Below are positions 16,540 through 25,536 of a DNA stretch of 64,000 bases, in pieces. The notes under the pieces are model-generated. The model was not told the DNA's origin. It searched no databases and worked only from the letters and a program-made list of their open reading frames with translations. The DNA comes from Campylobacter sp. (GTDB lineage: Bacteria > Campylobacterota > Campylobacteria > Campylobacterales > Campylobacteraceae), in the NCBI RefSeq assembly GCF_019423325.1, contig NZ_JAHZBQ010000002.1, positions 518,805-582,804 of the forward strand, written 5' to 3'. How positions within the stretch are numbered: position 1 is the stretch's first letter; every line of letters starts with the position of its first letter. A program made the position numbers and the translations under genes.

Positions 16540-17139
16540 ATGGGAAAATCCGCCTTGGTGCTTGGCGCTACGGGCGTCGTGGGCAGAGAGCTGGTACGCG
16601 AGCTTTGCGAGAGCCCGGGTTACGATGAGGTAGAGGTATGGGCGCGCCGCGAGATAGGCTTTTGCCACCCTAAGCTTCGCGCGCGGATCATTGATTTTGA
16701 GGGTATCTCGGATATCGCACCGCATAAATTTGACGAAATTTTTTGAGCGCTGGGCACGACGATGAAGCGGGCGGGCTCGCGCGAGGCGTTTTTGCGCGTG
16801 GACGTGGACTACGTCTATGCGGCGGCGAAGTGGGGCAAAGCAGCGGGCGTGCGGCGCTTTGTGCTCGTATCATCTCCGGGTGCGAACGAGGGTTCGCCAA
16901 GCTTTTATCTGCGCGCCAAAGGACGTATTGAGCGGCGCGTGAGCGAGCTTGGTTTTGAGAGTCTTCAGATCGTCCGTCCGCCGATAATCTTGGGCGAGAG
17001 ACCTGATGCTCGCCCGCTAGAACGGCTCGCGGCGGCGGTTTTTAAACTGCTGCCCGCCTGCGTGCTCGGTAAATTTAGACCGCTTAGCGGCGCAAGTATC
17101 GCCCGCTGCGAGCGTGATTTTTGGCTCAAAATCCTATAA
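16540..17139 (+). pseudogene. NAD(P)-binding oxidoreductase interrupted by in-frame TGA
   Basis: The frame opens after AAGGAGCG with GKSALVLGATGVVGRELVRE, an NAD(P)-binding Rossmann start. It runs to TGA at 16744-16746 and continues in the same frame to 17139 (ALGTTMKRAGSREAFLRVD, then RRFVLVSSPGAN, then SLQIVRPPIILGER). Together it encodes the full-length atypical SDR family usually annotated as oxidoreductase or NAD(P)H-binding. In relatives the stretch reads FCALGTT, so the TGA sits exactly at the usual Cys codon and one base change (TGC to TGA) explains it. The rest of the frame is intact, which suggests either a recent nonsense mutation or, less likely, recoding. I see no convincing SECIS hairpin. 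Confidence 0.75.
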
Positions 17140-17147
17140 AAATTCGC

Positions 17148-17357
17148 TCATTTTTTCTCTTTATTTTGTTTGATCTCCTCAAGACTTAGACCGCTTTTAC
17201 CGATGCTGTCCATACCGAGCGTTTCGATCATCACGAGTATTGCGGCTGGGTCTTTGCCTAATACGCGTGCTAGCGTATTCGTAATCTCGGCGATGATTTG
17301 CTTTTTTTGCTCTTTTGTAGGCTCCGGAGCGGCTACTTTTATATTTACGAATGGCAT
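17148..17357 (-). CDS. 4-oxalocrotonate tautomerase-family protein
   Basis: This 69-residue protein starts MPFVNIKVA. After Met removal, Pro-1 is the catalytic base of this family. The remaining pattern (TKEQKKQIIAEITNTLARVL) fits small tautomerases that form hexamers. AAGGAGAG precedes the ATG. The physiological substrate in Campylobacter is not known. It is convergent with the interrupted oxidoreductase gene, 8 bp away. Confidence 0.85.
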   Translation of the reverse strand: MPFVNIKVAAPEPTKEQKKQIIAEITNTLARVLGKDPAAILVMIETLGMDSIGKSGLSLEEIKQNKEKK

Positions 17358-17547
17358 TTTCTCTCCTTAAATTTTGATAAAGCAGGGCTAATTATATCAA
17401 ATTTTAGCCTGTTACCCGTCTCGCTTGCGTTCTAAAATTTAAGTAGATGTATTAAAATTTAACTTTAAATTTGATTTAAAGCTAGTATGATTATTATGTG
17501 ATTTGGTAGTAGTAAAACTTTGATAAATTTACCCAAAAGGAGCGAAT

Positions 17548-19320
17548 ATGCGTAAGAATTTTTTCGGTTCTATCGTTTTGGCTGCGGTCTTGGTGGGCGG
17601 CGCGTTTATGGCGGTGCCTCAGACTGCGAGTGCGGGCGTTTTGGCGCATCAGGTAAAAACCCAAGGCGAGCTTGGCTCGGTGTTTATCAACCCATACGAC
17701 GTGGCGCCTCTTACGGCCGTCATCGATAGGGCGGGCAAGGACATCAAGGATATCCACGTGCGGGTGCTAGGAAAACCTAACGGCGGCATCGACATCGCCT
17801 ATAACGTCTCCGAACATGCGCTACTGACGCACGACGGCGTGCCGATCTGGGGGCTGTATCCGGATTATCTAAACGAGGTCGAAGTAAGCTACGTTTTTAA
17901 CGGCGAAAAGAAGGTTGAAAAGTATAAAATTTATGCTCAGCCAATCGTAACGTATAGCCGCGATTATAGATTTAGCCATATGCAAAAGATGAAGGTCAAA
18001 AAGGTCGATCCTGCGTTTAAAAACAGGCTCTATCTCATCAACAACACCATCACGAGCGTTTATAAGCCGCTTGATTGGAAAAACGGCGGTGCCGCTAGCT
18101 GGAACGACTTCACCGAAAATTTCGTCGTCGATACGCAGGGCGAGGTCAGATGGTATCTGGACTATCAGAAATTTTACGACCGCAGCGAGCGCAGAGTGAT
18201 GGACGGCGGCATGATGATGGGCTTTCACCAGCTGCCAAACGGCGATCTGAGCTGGGGTATGGCGCAGCGATATATGCGCTACGACATTATGGGCAAGGAG
18301 GTGTATAACCGCGAGCTGCCGCGCGGCTACATCGACCTTAGCCACGAGGTGATGCCGCTAAAAGGCGATCACTTGCTGCTTCGCGTCGGTAAATACAACT
18401 ATCACCACGCAGACGGCAGAATTTCGCACACGATCAGAGATCACATCATCGAAGTGGACGGCAGCGGCAAGGTCGTGGACGAGTGGGATCTGAATGAAAT
18501 TTTCGGCAAAAACGTCTACCGCAGCAACCTCATCAAGGCTCTTGATGCTCGCGCCGTGTGCCTAAATATCGACATGGACGCCAAAGAGATCAAAATCAGC
18601 GACGATCTGCCATTCGGCGACGTGACCTCGACCGGCACGGGACGCAACTGGGCGCACGTAAACTCGATCTCATATGACCCTAGCGACGACGGCATCATCC
18701 TCTCGCTTCGCCACCAAGGCATCGTGAAGATCGGCCGCGACAAAAAAGTAAAATGGATCCTCGCATCGCCTGAAGGCTGGAGCGCGGACTTTAAAGAAAA
18801 AGTGCTAGTGCCCGTGGATAAAAACGGCAACAAAATAAAATGCGAAAACTCAAGATGCGAGGGCGATTTTGACTGGTCGTGGACGCAGCACACCGCGTGG
18901 CTGACTCCGCGCTACGACAACAAGGGCAGCGTAAAGCATATAAGCGTATTTGACAACGGCGACGGCCGCGGCATGGAGCAGCCTGCGCTAAAAGAGCAAA
19001 AATACTCTCGCGCGGTCGAGTATAAGATCGACGAGCAAAAGGGCACCGTCGAGCAGACGTGGGAGTTTGGCAAGGAGCGCGGATTTGATTTCTACAGCGC
19101 GGTTACTAGCGTCGTGGAGTGGCAAAAGGATAAAAGCACGTACTTCATCTCAAGCTCGAACGTCTATCTGCTAAAGCCCGATAAGACGATCAAAATGGTG
19201 CTAGTGGAGATCGACCCTAAAACAAACGACGTTAAATTTGAAATGGACGTGGAGTCTGCGTCTAGAGACGACGTAGCCTACCGTGCGATGGTGATCGATC
19301 CGAATATCTTTGATTATTAA
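17548..19320 (+). CDS. assT: Arylsulfate sulfotransferase, copy 1
   Basis: This 590-residue periplasmic enzyme has a signal peptide ending near QTASA (residue about 29). The mature protein matches PAPS-independent AssT, which moves sulfate between phenolic compounds through a sulfo-histidine. The likely catalytic His is H448 in WSWTQHTAW. Other conserved positions are GRNWAHVNSI and LSLRHQGIVKIGR. C432 and C437 (CENSRC) lie just before it, where AssT has its single disulfide, so it should depend on Dsb oxidation. Two stem-loops follow the stop. A second AssT is at 25537, and Dsb genes lie between them. Confidence 0.88.
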   Translation: MRKNFFGSIVLAAVLVGGAFMAVPQTASAGVLAHQVKTQGELGSVFINPYDVAPLTAVIDRAGKDIKDIHVRVLGKPNGGIDIAYNVSEHALLTHDGVPIWGLYPDYLNEVEVSYVFNGEKKVEKYKIYAQPIVTYSRDYRFSHMQKMKVKKVDPAFKNRLYLINNTITSVYKPLDWKNGGAASWNDFTENFVVDTQGEVRWYLDYQKFYDRSERRVMDGGMMMGFHQLPNGDLSWGMAQRYMRYDIMGKEVYNRELPRGYIDLSHEVMPLKGDHLLLRVGKYNYHHADGRISHTIRDHIIEVDGSGKVVDEWDLNEIFGKNVYRSNLIKALDARAVCLNIDMDAKEIKISDDLPFGDVTSTGTGRNWAHVNSISYDPSDDGIILSLRHQGIVKIGRDKKVKWILASPEGWSADFKEKVLVPVDKNGNKIKCENSRCEGDFDWSWTQHTAWLTPRYDNKGSVKHISVFDNGDGRGMEQPALKEQKYSRAVEYKIDEQKGTVEQTWEFGKERGFDFYSAVTSVVEWQKDKSTYFISSSNVYLLKPDKTIKMVLVEIDPKTNDVKFEMDVESASRDDVAYRAMVIDPNIFDY

Positions 19321-19352
19321 AATTTCGCGGCGAGATTAAATTTGCTGGGATT

Positions 19353-19411
19353 GCCGCAGTAAATTTAGAATTTACTGCGGCGGGTTAAATTCGGTTTGGA
19401 ATTTAACCCGC
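19353..19411 (+). terminator. Tandem overlapping stem-loops after assT copy 1
   Basis: The first hairpin is a perfect 13-bp stem with a 3-base loop (19353-19365 with 19369-19381). The second has a 12-bp stem (GCGGGTTAAATT/AATTTAACCCGC, 19380-19391 with 19400-19411). They share two bases at 19380-19381, so their outermost pairs compete. They lie in the convergent gap and may end transcripts from both sides. Confidence 0.7.
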
Positions 19412-19489
19412 TTGCTTAAATTTTACCCACCGCGTCGTCGAAATTCGGCTTATCAAATTTGCCGAATTTTATCTTTTAAGACTTAAATT

Positions 19490-20332
19490 CTACTCGCTTA
19501 TAAAATATTTCTGAGCGTATGCAGCGTCGTTGTAAAGCCCTTCGCCGTATCTGTCTTTACCGTAATTTTTAATTATCTCTTGCCCTGCGCTTGAAGCTAC
19601 GAAATCTATAAAATCTTTCGATTTCTTGCTTTCGGCAGTATCGCTATCGTTTTGTCTTAGGGCGCAATACGTATTTATTAGATATTTATCGCCACGAAAT
19701 AGAATTTCGCTGGATTTTATATCTTTTTTCGCCACGACCCAAGTACTGCTATCGCTCATAAAATATGCTCCGTTTTTATCAGCTTTTAAAAGAGTCGCTA
19801 ACATAAAATCTTTATTTGCCTCATACCACTGGCCTTGCGGAACGATATTTGCCATTTTCCAGATACTAAGCTCTTTTTTATGAGTTCCGGAGTTGTCCGC
19901 TCTGGTGTAAAAAAGGCTTTGGGATTTGGCTATATCGGTATAGGCCTCTGTTACGTTTTGGGCGGTTTTTATCTTTGCGGGATCGTTTTTAGGCCCTACG
20001 ATAAAAAACTCGTTTGATCCGATCAACGTCCTTTGCGTAGCCCAGCCCTCTTTTACGGCGCTTATTTCCGCCTTTGGAGCGTGAACCATAGCGATATCTA
20101 TCTTTTTATTTTTCAAAAGTTCGAGAGTCTGACCGCTTCCTGCTTTTATCCAGCAAATTTTGGTGTCGTTTGCCTTGCTAAATTCATTAGATAAAACTTC
20201 GAGTAGCCCAAGCTCTCCCGGGCTTCCCGTAGCAAGCTTTAGCTCCGTTTTTCCATCTCCATACACTGCGGTGCACTCACTCGCCATCAAACTGGCGCAT
20301 AGCAAAATCGCGATACAAATAGACTTTTTCAT
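19490..20332 (-). CDS. Orphan TupA-like periplasmic substrate-binding protein
   Basis: This 280-residue protein has a signal peptide (core IAILLCASLMAS). The mature part belongs to the oxyanion-binding (tungstate/phosphate-like) class II fold: LKLATGSPGELGLLEVL near the start, AMVHAPKAE, and TRADNSGTHKKELSIW in the second domain. TupA proteins normally have TTTS at the ligand loop; here it reads ATGSPGE, so the ligand may differ from tungstate. No permease or ATPase gene lies beside it. It sits between assT copy 1 and dsbA, so a sulfated or sulfate-like ligand is possible but only inferred. AAGGAGTAG precedes the ATG. Confidence 0.72.
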   Translation of the reverse strand: MKKSICIAILLCASLMASECTAVYGDGKTELKLATGSPGELGLLEVLSNEFSKANDTKICWIKAGSGQTLELLKNKKIDIAMVHAPKAEISAVKEGWATQRTLIGSNEFFIVGPKNDPAKIKTAQNVTEAYTDIAKSQSLFYTRADNSGTHKKELSIWKMANIVPQGQWYEANKDFMLATLLKADKNGAYFMSDSSTWVVAKKDIKSSEILFRGDKYLINTYCALRQNDSDTAESKKSKDFIDFVASSAGQEIIKNYGKDRYGEGLYNDAAYAQKYFISE

Positions 20333-20494
20333 AGCTACTCCTTGTTTTGAAATGTAAAATTTCAGGCATTATACAACCAAGGAACTTAAACTCGAAATGG
20401 TTAAAGAATTAAAAAAGAAGCTCGTTGCTTAGATTTTATTTCAAATTTACCCTTTATTTTATACAATCTTTAAAATTTACCGCAAAGGAATTTT

Positions 20495-21145
20495 ATGAAA
20501 ATCGCTAAATTTTTAAGAATTTTAGCTGCCGTTTGCTTACTTGGCTCGGGCGCAAACGCGCTAGAGGAGGGCGTTAATTATCAAGTGTTGCAAAAGCCGC
20601 TAAACGTGCCGAAAAACAGCGTCGTTAAAATTTTTAACTACGAGTGTCCGCACTGCTATGTGTTTGATAGGACGGTCACGCCGCAGCTAATGAAAAAGCT
20701 TGATGGGACGGAGTTTTTGCCGTGGCATCTAAAGACCAAAGGCGTGTTCGGACAGACCGCAAGCGGCGTATTCGCAGCCCTCATCGTGCTTGATGAAAAG
20801 GACGATGTGAGCCTACTAAGCGATGAGTCAAAATTTAAAAAGGCGAAATTCGCGATTTACAAAGCGATCCACGACAAAAAGGACGATTTTGGTGGCGGCA
20901 GTGATAAACAAAGGTTCATCAAAACCGCGCTGGATGCCGCGGGCGTGAGCATGAGCGAATACGAAGCTGCGCTTGCTAGCAAAAAGGCGCAGGCTCTGCT
21001 CGCGCAGTGGGACGCGGGCTACGAAGTCGCGGTGATTTCAGGCGTGCCGGCATTTGTCGTCAGCGGCAAGTATCTCTTAAACACGGCTTCGTTCGGCTCC
21101 GTCGATGAAATGGCCGCCGCGGTAAAGGAGCTGCTGGCGAAATAG
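20495..21145 (+). CDS. dsbA: Thiol:disulfide oxidoreductase DsbA, copy 1
   Basis: This 216-residue periplasmic oxidoreductase has a signal peptide (to about residue 22), an active site CPHC (C51-C54) and the cis-Pro loop in ISGVPAFVVSGKY. CPHC is the classical DsbA sequence; the other copy here has CPFC. It introduces disulfides into exported proteins. It is read away from the orphan binding-protein gene, with a 160-bp divergent gap, and stands alone. AAAGGA lies before the ATG. It may serve AssT or act as the housekeeping enzyme. Confidence 0.88.
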   Translation: MKIAKFLRILAAVCLLGSGANALEEGVNYQVLQKPLNVPKNSVVKIFNYECPHCYVFDRTVTPQLMKKLDGTEFLPWHLKTKGVFGQTASGVFAALIVLDEKDDVSLLSDESKFKKAKFAIYKAIHDKKDDFGGGSDKQRFIKTALDAAGVSMSEYEAALASKKAQALLAQWDAGYEVAVISGVPAFVVSGKYLLNTASFGSVDEMAAAVKELLAK

Positions 21146-21641
21146 GTCTTGTCGCATTAAATTTAGCCGCGCCAAAGCAAATTTTGTTTTATGCACCGCG
21201 TTAAATTTGGCCGCGGGGCTTCCAGTAAATTTTATCGCTAAGCCGCGCGGCACGATAACGACTAAATTTTACGTTTTCAAGGCACGGGTTTCGGCGAGTA
21301 AAATTTGAGCTAAAATTTAAAAATTTGACTTTAAATTTAAATGTAAAATTTCAAGGTGAAGTATTTTACGTCAGACGAGGCAGCGGCAAACGAGGCGAGG
21401 GAGCGGACTCGCTCGTCCGTGACCGAACCCGAGCGAGCCGCTAACGAAGTATGACGGAAAAAGACGAGCCGCAAAATAAAATTTAATGCCAAATTTGAAC
21501 GTAGAAATTTCAAGGTGAAGTATTTTTGTCATAGACGAGGCGGATAAGCAAGGGCAAAGGAGCGTATATATAATACGTGACTGCAGCCCGCAGCGAAATC
21601 CAACGAAGTATAGGGCAAAAAGACAAGCCGCTAAATTTAGA
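21146..21641. other. Intergenic region with a two-unit imperfect repeat
   Basis: No gene is visible in these 496 bp. Two related units (about 21340-21495 and 21502-21640) share AATTTCAAGGTGAAGTATTT at the left, AGACGAGGC after it, then GAAGTAT, a run of A and AGCCGC at the right. The middle parts differ. The short frame in the second unit does not continue across the first, so coding is unlikely. Confidence 0.5.
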
Positions 21642-22322
21642 TTACTCGCCGCTTAGCAGTATATATCCACTTTCACTGATATTTTTAAATTTAACCCCCA
21701 GCTCTCGCTTTAGCCTCAGCACGACGTTTTGTATCGCGCCCTTACTCGTTTGCTCGCCCTCATAGACGAACTCCTCGATCATCTCGTAGCTCACGAGCTT
21801 GTTTAGATTATACGCAAAGAGCCAAAAGAGCTTGTTTTGCAAAAAGGATAGATAGATTTCCTCGCCGTTTTTGTAGATCTTTTCTTTGGTGAGATTTATG
21901 CTCGTTTGCGGGCTCAGGCGCACGAGCTTTTCGTCCTTTTCGTAGGTTAGAGCCACTAGCAGGCGGCAAAGCGCGGCGATATCGACGGGCTTTTTTAGAA
22001 ACGACGCCGCGCCGTGCTCGATGCTTTTGATGAGATTGTCGTCGGTGTCGTAGGAGGTAAAGACGATAAATTTTTGCGCGGGCTTTATGCGCATCATCTC
22101 CTTCATCATCTCAAAGCCGTTCATCGCGGGCATGTGGATGTCGGTGATGACGATGGCGGGGGCTAGCTTTTTAAAGCGCTCCAGCCCCTCTAGCCCGTCG
22201 CCCGCACCCCAGACGCTCAGGCAATACGGCTTTAGTCCGCCTATTAGCAGCTCCCTTGCGATCTCGTCGTCCTCGACGATGAGGACGGTCAGGTCTTTGA
22301 GTAGCTTTAAATGCTCTTGCAT
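21642..22322 (-). CDS. Response regulator with winged-helix output domain
   Basis: This 226-residue regulator has a receiver domain (about 1-125) with the acidic pair VEDDE, the phosphoacceptor Asp in VITDIHMPAMNGFEMM, and Lys in SFLKKP. An OmpR/PhoB-like DNA-binding domain follows, ending LKRELGVKFKNISESGYILL. It starts one base after the stop of the histidine kinase gene, so the two form a pair. Its target is unknown. Its position in the dsb-assT island suggests control of sulfotransferase or Dsb genes. Confidence 0.88.
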   Translation of the reverse strand: MQEHLKLLKDLTVLIVEDDEIARELLIGGLKPYCLSVWGAGDGLEGLERFKKLAPAIVITDIHMPAMNGFEMMKEMMRIKPAQKFIVFTSYDTDDNLIKSIEHGAASFLKKPVDIAALCRLLVALTYEKDEKLVRLSPQTSINLTKEKIYKNGEEIYLSFLQNKLFWLFAYNLNKLVSYEMIEEFVYEGEQTSKGAIQNVVLRLKRELGVKFKNISESGYILLSGE

Positions 22323-22323
22323 C

Positions 22324-23973
22324 TCACTCCTTTAAATTTATCTCAAAGCTCAGCTCAAACGTCGTCGGATCGCCCGCGCTTAGTAGCTTGACGTCGCCTG
22401 AAAGCTTCTCGTTTGCGAGCTTTTTACCGAAATACAGCCCGATACCGCTTCCTTGCTTTTTGGTAGTTTTTGGCTGGGTTAAAATTTTATCCCGAAGCTC
22501 CTTACTCACGCCGCTGCCGTAGTCCGTGACGGATATTTTGCACGTGCCGTTTTCAAATTTGACGTCGATAAAAATTTGCCGCTTGGCGATCTCATCTTTG
22601 TATCGTTCCACGACCGCGTCCTTGGCGTTGTGTATGAGGATGAGCAAAATTTGCTGCACGATGCCCATCCGCTGCGTGGCCTCTTCGTCTTGAAACTCGC
22701 GCAGGCTTACCGCGACGTTTGCCTTGCTAAGCTCGGTGTGCATTAGCTTTAGTAGGTCTTTGATGCAGCGCTGCACGCTAAATTTTTGCGGACTGTCGCT
22801 AGTTTTATAAAAATTTCTAAAAATCTCGATCGTGTCGCTTAAAAGCACGGTCGCGGCTTGGCCTTTTTGCAGCATACTCTCTAGCGTGGCGGCGTCTAGC
22901 TTGCCGTCTTTTTGCAGCATGAGTAGGCTTGAGATCATCAAATTTAGCGAATTAACCGGCTGGATAAACTGATGATTTATACCGCTGATTAGCTCGCCCG
23001 CCTCGCTCATACGGGCTTTGTGCTTGAGCAGGGCTTCGTAGTCGTCTTGTAGGTTTTTGATTTTTGAGTACATAAAGTTATGTAAGAAATTTGCCACTAA
23101 CGCCAGCGCTGCGAACGCAAAAAGCAGGATGAGGGCGTTTTTTAGCACGGAGTTAAGCAGCGCGGCGAGCTCCTTTTCGTTATCGGTGCCGGCTCCTATA
23201 AACCAGTTTAGCGTGGGGATCTCGGCGACGGAGATGAAATTTGAGCCGATATTTAGGCTCGTGATGTCCTCATCGCGCAAAAAAAGCTCTTTAAATTTAT
23301 CCTCGATCTGCTTTTTTAGCGCCGCGTCCTTCATCGGCGTTAAAATTTCGCCGCCGTGGGTGACGATAAAGGCGTAGGAATCGGGTGCTAGCTTAAATTT
23401 TTCCATATTTTTTAGTATGTTTTGCAACTTCACCACGCCGCAAAACACTCCCGCAAACGAGCCGCCGTCCAGCACGGGCACGCATAAATTTAGCGTCGGC
23501 TCGCCTAAAATTTTATGGCGCTGCATAAAATTTACCGTGGGTGCGAGCGTGCTTTTGGTCTCCTCAAACCAAACAAGCCCCGTACGCAGGCTCTTTGACA
23601 TAGTTCCATAGCCCCCTAGCTCCTTACTGTCTACGAAAATTTCTCCGTCCTCGCGCAAAAACTGCAAGGCGTCAAATTCTGCTGAGTTTTCTTTAAAAAG
23701 CCGTATGAAGTCGCCCAGTTTTTCGCCGTCTTGCGAGATGCCCGCGTTTTGTATAAATTTAGCCGCACGCACCAGCGAGTGCAGCCGCTCATCCAGCCAA
23801 AACGAGAAATTCCCGACCATATTTTCGCTAGCGGCGATCTTGTTTTTATCCGCGAGCGTCGTGATCTGCGCCTTGGCGTCCTCGTAGTTTTTCACGCCCA
23901 AAAGCACCACGAAAAGGCTTGCGAAAATGATGATGAAGTAAATTTTAAAATTATGTTCGCGTAAGGCTTTCAT
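22324..23973 (-). CDS. Membrane sensor histidine kinase with Cache-like sensor
   Basis: This 549-residue kinase has a membrane segment at 10-28 and a large periplasmic region (about 30-275) with the look of a double Cache domain (FLREDGEIFVDSKELGGYG, YAFIVTHGGEILTP). A second membrane segment lies near 280-300. The transmitter has its phospho-His in ELISGINHQFIQPVN, an N box in LIHNAKDAV, and G boxes DYGSGVS and GSGIGLYFGKKL. It should sense a small periplasmic ligand. It is 39 bp behind dsbI on the same strand, so it is probably cotranscribed with the dsb genes. Confidence 0.88.
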   Translation of the reverse strand: MKALREHNFKIYFIIIFASLFVVLLGVKNYEDAKAQITTLADKNKIAASENMVGNFSFWLDERLHSLVRAAKFIQNAGISQDGEKLGDFIRLFKENSAEFDALQFLREDGEIFVDSKELGGYGTMSKSLRTGLVWFEETKSTLAPTVNFMQRHKILGEPTLNLCVPVLDGGSFAGVFCGVVKLQNILKNMEKFKLAPDSYAFIVTHGGEILTPMKDAALKKQIEDKFKELFLRDEDITSLNIGSNFISVAEIPTLNWFIGAGTDNEKELAALLNSVLKNALILLFAFAALALVANFLHNFMYSKIKNLQDDYEALLKHKARMSEAGELISGINHQFIQPVNSLNLMISSLLMLQKDGKLDAATLESMLQKGQAATVLLSDTIEIFRNFYKTSDSPQKFSVQRCIKDLLKLMHTELSKANVAVSLREFQDEEATQRMGIVQQILLILIHNAKDAVVERYKDEIAKRQIFIDVKFENGTCKISVTDYGSGVSKELRDKILTQPKTTKKQGSGIGLYFGKKLANEKLSGDVKLLSAGDPTTFELSFEINLKE

Positions 23974-24012
23974 ACGGCGAGTATAGCAAAATCGGTCTAA
24001 ATTTAGACCGAT

Positions 24013-24636
24013 TTAAGCTTTTTTCAGAGTTAAAATTTTGCAAACGAACATCGCGGCAAGCACGACGAAGCAGACGCCAAAGCCGATTAGCGTGCAGTCA
24101 GCCATCGACATAAATTTGCTTGACGGGATCAGGTACCAGCCGTCCTCGTAAAGATCGACGAGATACTTCTGAAAGCCGCTTAGCGTGACGCCCTCGGGCA
24201 CTAGCGGATTATCGTAGCCGCAGTCGCCGGTAGGCAAGAACCAATCCGGCGCCCACCGCTCAAGCGGCAGGCCGAACGGATAGTGTGGCTCGGTCGAGCA
24301 GCCTTGTACGCCGAACGGATCGTCTCCGTGCACGGCGTCGTGGATCTTGGCGAGCTTGACGCTATACATTATGCCCTGGATCGCGCCCCAAAAGGCTAGC
24401 AGGTAGCCCGCGAGCGCGAGGAGCAAATTTTTAGGATTTACGATCGCGACTAGCCCTCCTAGCGCCATGCACAAAAATGCAAAGCGGATATAGACGCACT
24501 GCTCGCAAGGCGGCATATAGACGTAGTTTTGAAACAGCGAGTGCGCGAGGATAACAAGCCCTATGCTCACTACTATGAGGATCGCCCACGGCATGCGGCT
24601 ATCGCCGAATTTCGCTATTTTTTCCGCAAATTTCAT
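24013..24636 (-). CDS. dsbI: DsbI/DsbB-family disulfide-generating membrane protein
   Basis: This 207-residue inner-membrane protein has four membrane segments. The first active pair is MPPCEQC (C44-C47). The second pair lies in the periplasmic loop (C113 in QGCSTEP, C139 in TGDCGY). It passes electrons from a DsbA partner to quinone. The long loop and neighbouring assT fit the DsbI branch that serves AssT in other bacteria. It lies 9 bp downstream of dsbA copy 2 and upstream of the histidine kinase, suggesting a four-gene transcript. Confidence 0.87.
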   Translation of the reverse strand: MKFAEKIAKFGDSRMPWAILIVVSIGLVILAHSLFQNYVYMPPCEQCVYIRFAFLCMALGGLVAIVNPKNLLLALAGYLLAFWGAIQGIMYSVKLAKIHDAVHGDDPFGVQGCSTEPHYPFGLPLERWAPDWFLPTGDCGYDNPLVPEGVTLSGFQKYLVDLYEDGWYLIPSSKFMSMADCTLIGFGVCFVVLAAMFVCKILTLKKA

Positions 24637-24645
24637 GCCCGCGCC

Positions 24646-25302
24646 CTATTTTTTAAGCAGCTCTTCTACTAGCTGCGCCATGCCGTCGATAGAGCTGATG
24701 GACTTCGTCATGATGAGGTATTTGCCGTTTACGACGAACGCCGGCACACCCTGGATCTTGGCTACGTCGTAGCTCTCGTCCCATTTTTTAAGCAGTTCGG
24801 CGACCTTTGGGTCCTCTAGTTTTTTTTGATAGTCCGCCTCGCTAATGCCGGCCGCGTCAAGCCCCGTCTTTAAAAACGCAGCCTCGTCCTTGCCGTCGCT
24901 CCAGCGCTGCTTTTGATCGTGATAGGCCTTGTAGTAGGCAAATTTAGCCTTTTTAAACAGCGAGTTTTCATCTAGCAGGCTTACGCCTTTTTCCTCGTCC
25001 ATCACGGCTAAGACGGCAAAAATTTTACTCGCTGCCTCGCCGTATTCGCCCTTGGTTTTTAGATGAAACGGTACATATTTTAGCCCCGCAACCTTTTCTA
25101 CGACCTTTGGGGTGACGGTTTTGTCGTATTTGTAGCAAAACGGGCATGCGTAGCTAAAGACCTTAACCAGCGTGTTTTGCTCTACGGATAGCGGTTTTTC
25201 GAGCTTTACGTAGTCCTCACCCTCGGTAAATGCTGACGCGCTAAGGGCGCCAAACATCGCTACGGCTAAAAAGCCTTTGCTAAATTTAGAAAGTAGGTTC
25301 AT
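24646..25302 (-). CDS. Thiol:disulfide oxidoreductase DsbA/DsbL, copy 2
   Basis: This 218-residue periplasmic protein has a signal peptide (to about residue 24, ALSASA), active site CPFC (C53-C56) and the cis-Pro segment IQGVPAFVVNGKY. It resembles copy 1 (20495) throughout but has Phe in the dipeptide. Directly ahead of dsbI and divergent from assT copy 2, it is the likely dedicated oxidant of AssT, in the role DsbL has in Enterobacteria. AAGGAGCA precedes the ATG. Confidence 0.85.
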   Translation of the reverse strand: MNLLSKFSKGFLAVAMFGALSASAFTEGEDYVKLEKPLSVEQNTLVKVFSYACPFCYKYDKTVTPKVVEKVAGLKYVPFHLKTKGEYGEAASKIFAVLAVMDEEKGVSLLDENSLFKKAKFAYYKAYHDQKQRWSDGKDEAAFLKTGLDAAGISEADYQKKLEDPKVAELLKKWDESYDVAKIQGVPAFVVNGKYLIMTKSISSIDGMAQLVEELLKK

Positions 25303-25536
25303 GGAATGCTCCTTAAAATGATTTTGTTTGCGTTAATTTTATATTCTCTCGCCGCCGCAAAACTCACGCTAAGATAAATTTTAGATTAAATTTATAAAAT
25401 TTCGACTAAATTTTGGCACAAAAGTCAAAATTTGAAATTATTTTTTATAATTAAGCAAGTTTTAATAAACGCGTGATTTCTACGTTAGCGAGGTTGATTA
25501 AAATTACGGTATCAAATCAATTCAAAGGAGAATAAG

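Noticed and set aside
16776..16785. CTCGCGCGAG palindrome after the in-frame TGA as a SECIS element
   Set aside because: The stem is three to four pairs with an ordinary loop and lacks the usual bulged or GU-containing apical loop, so it does not support selenocysteine insertion by itself.
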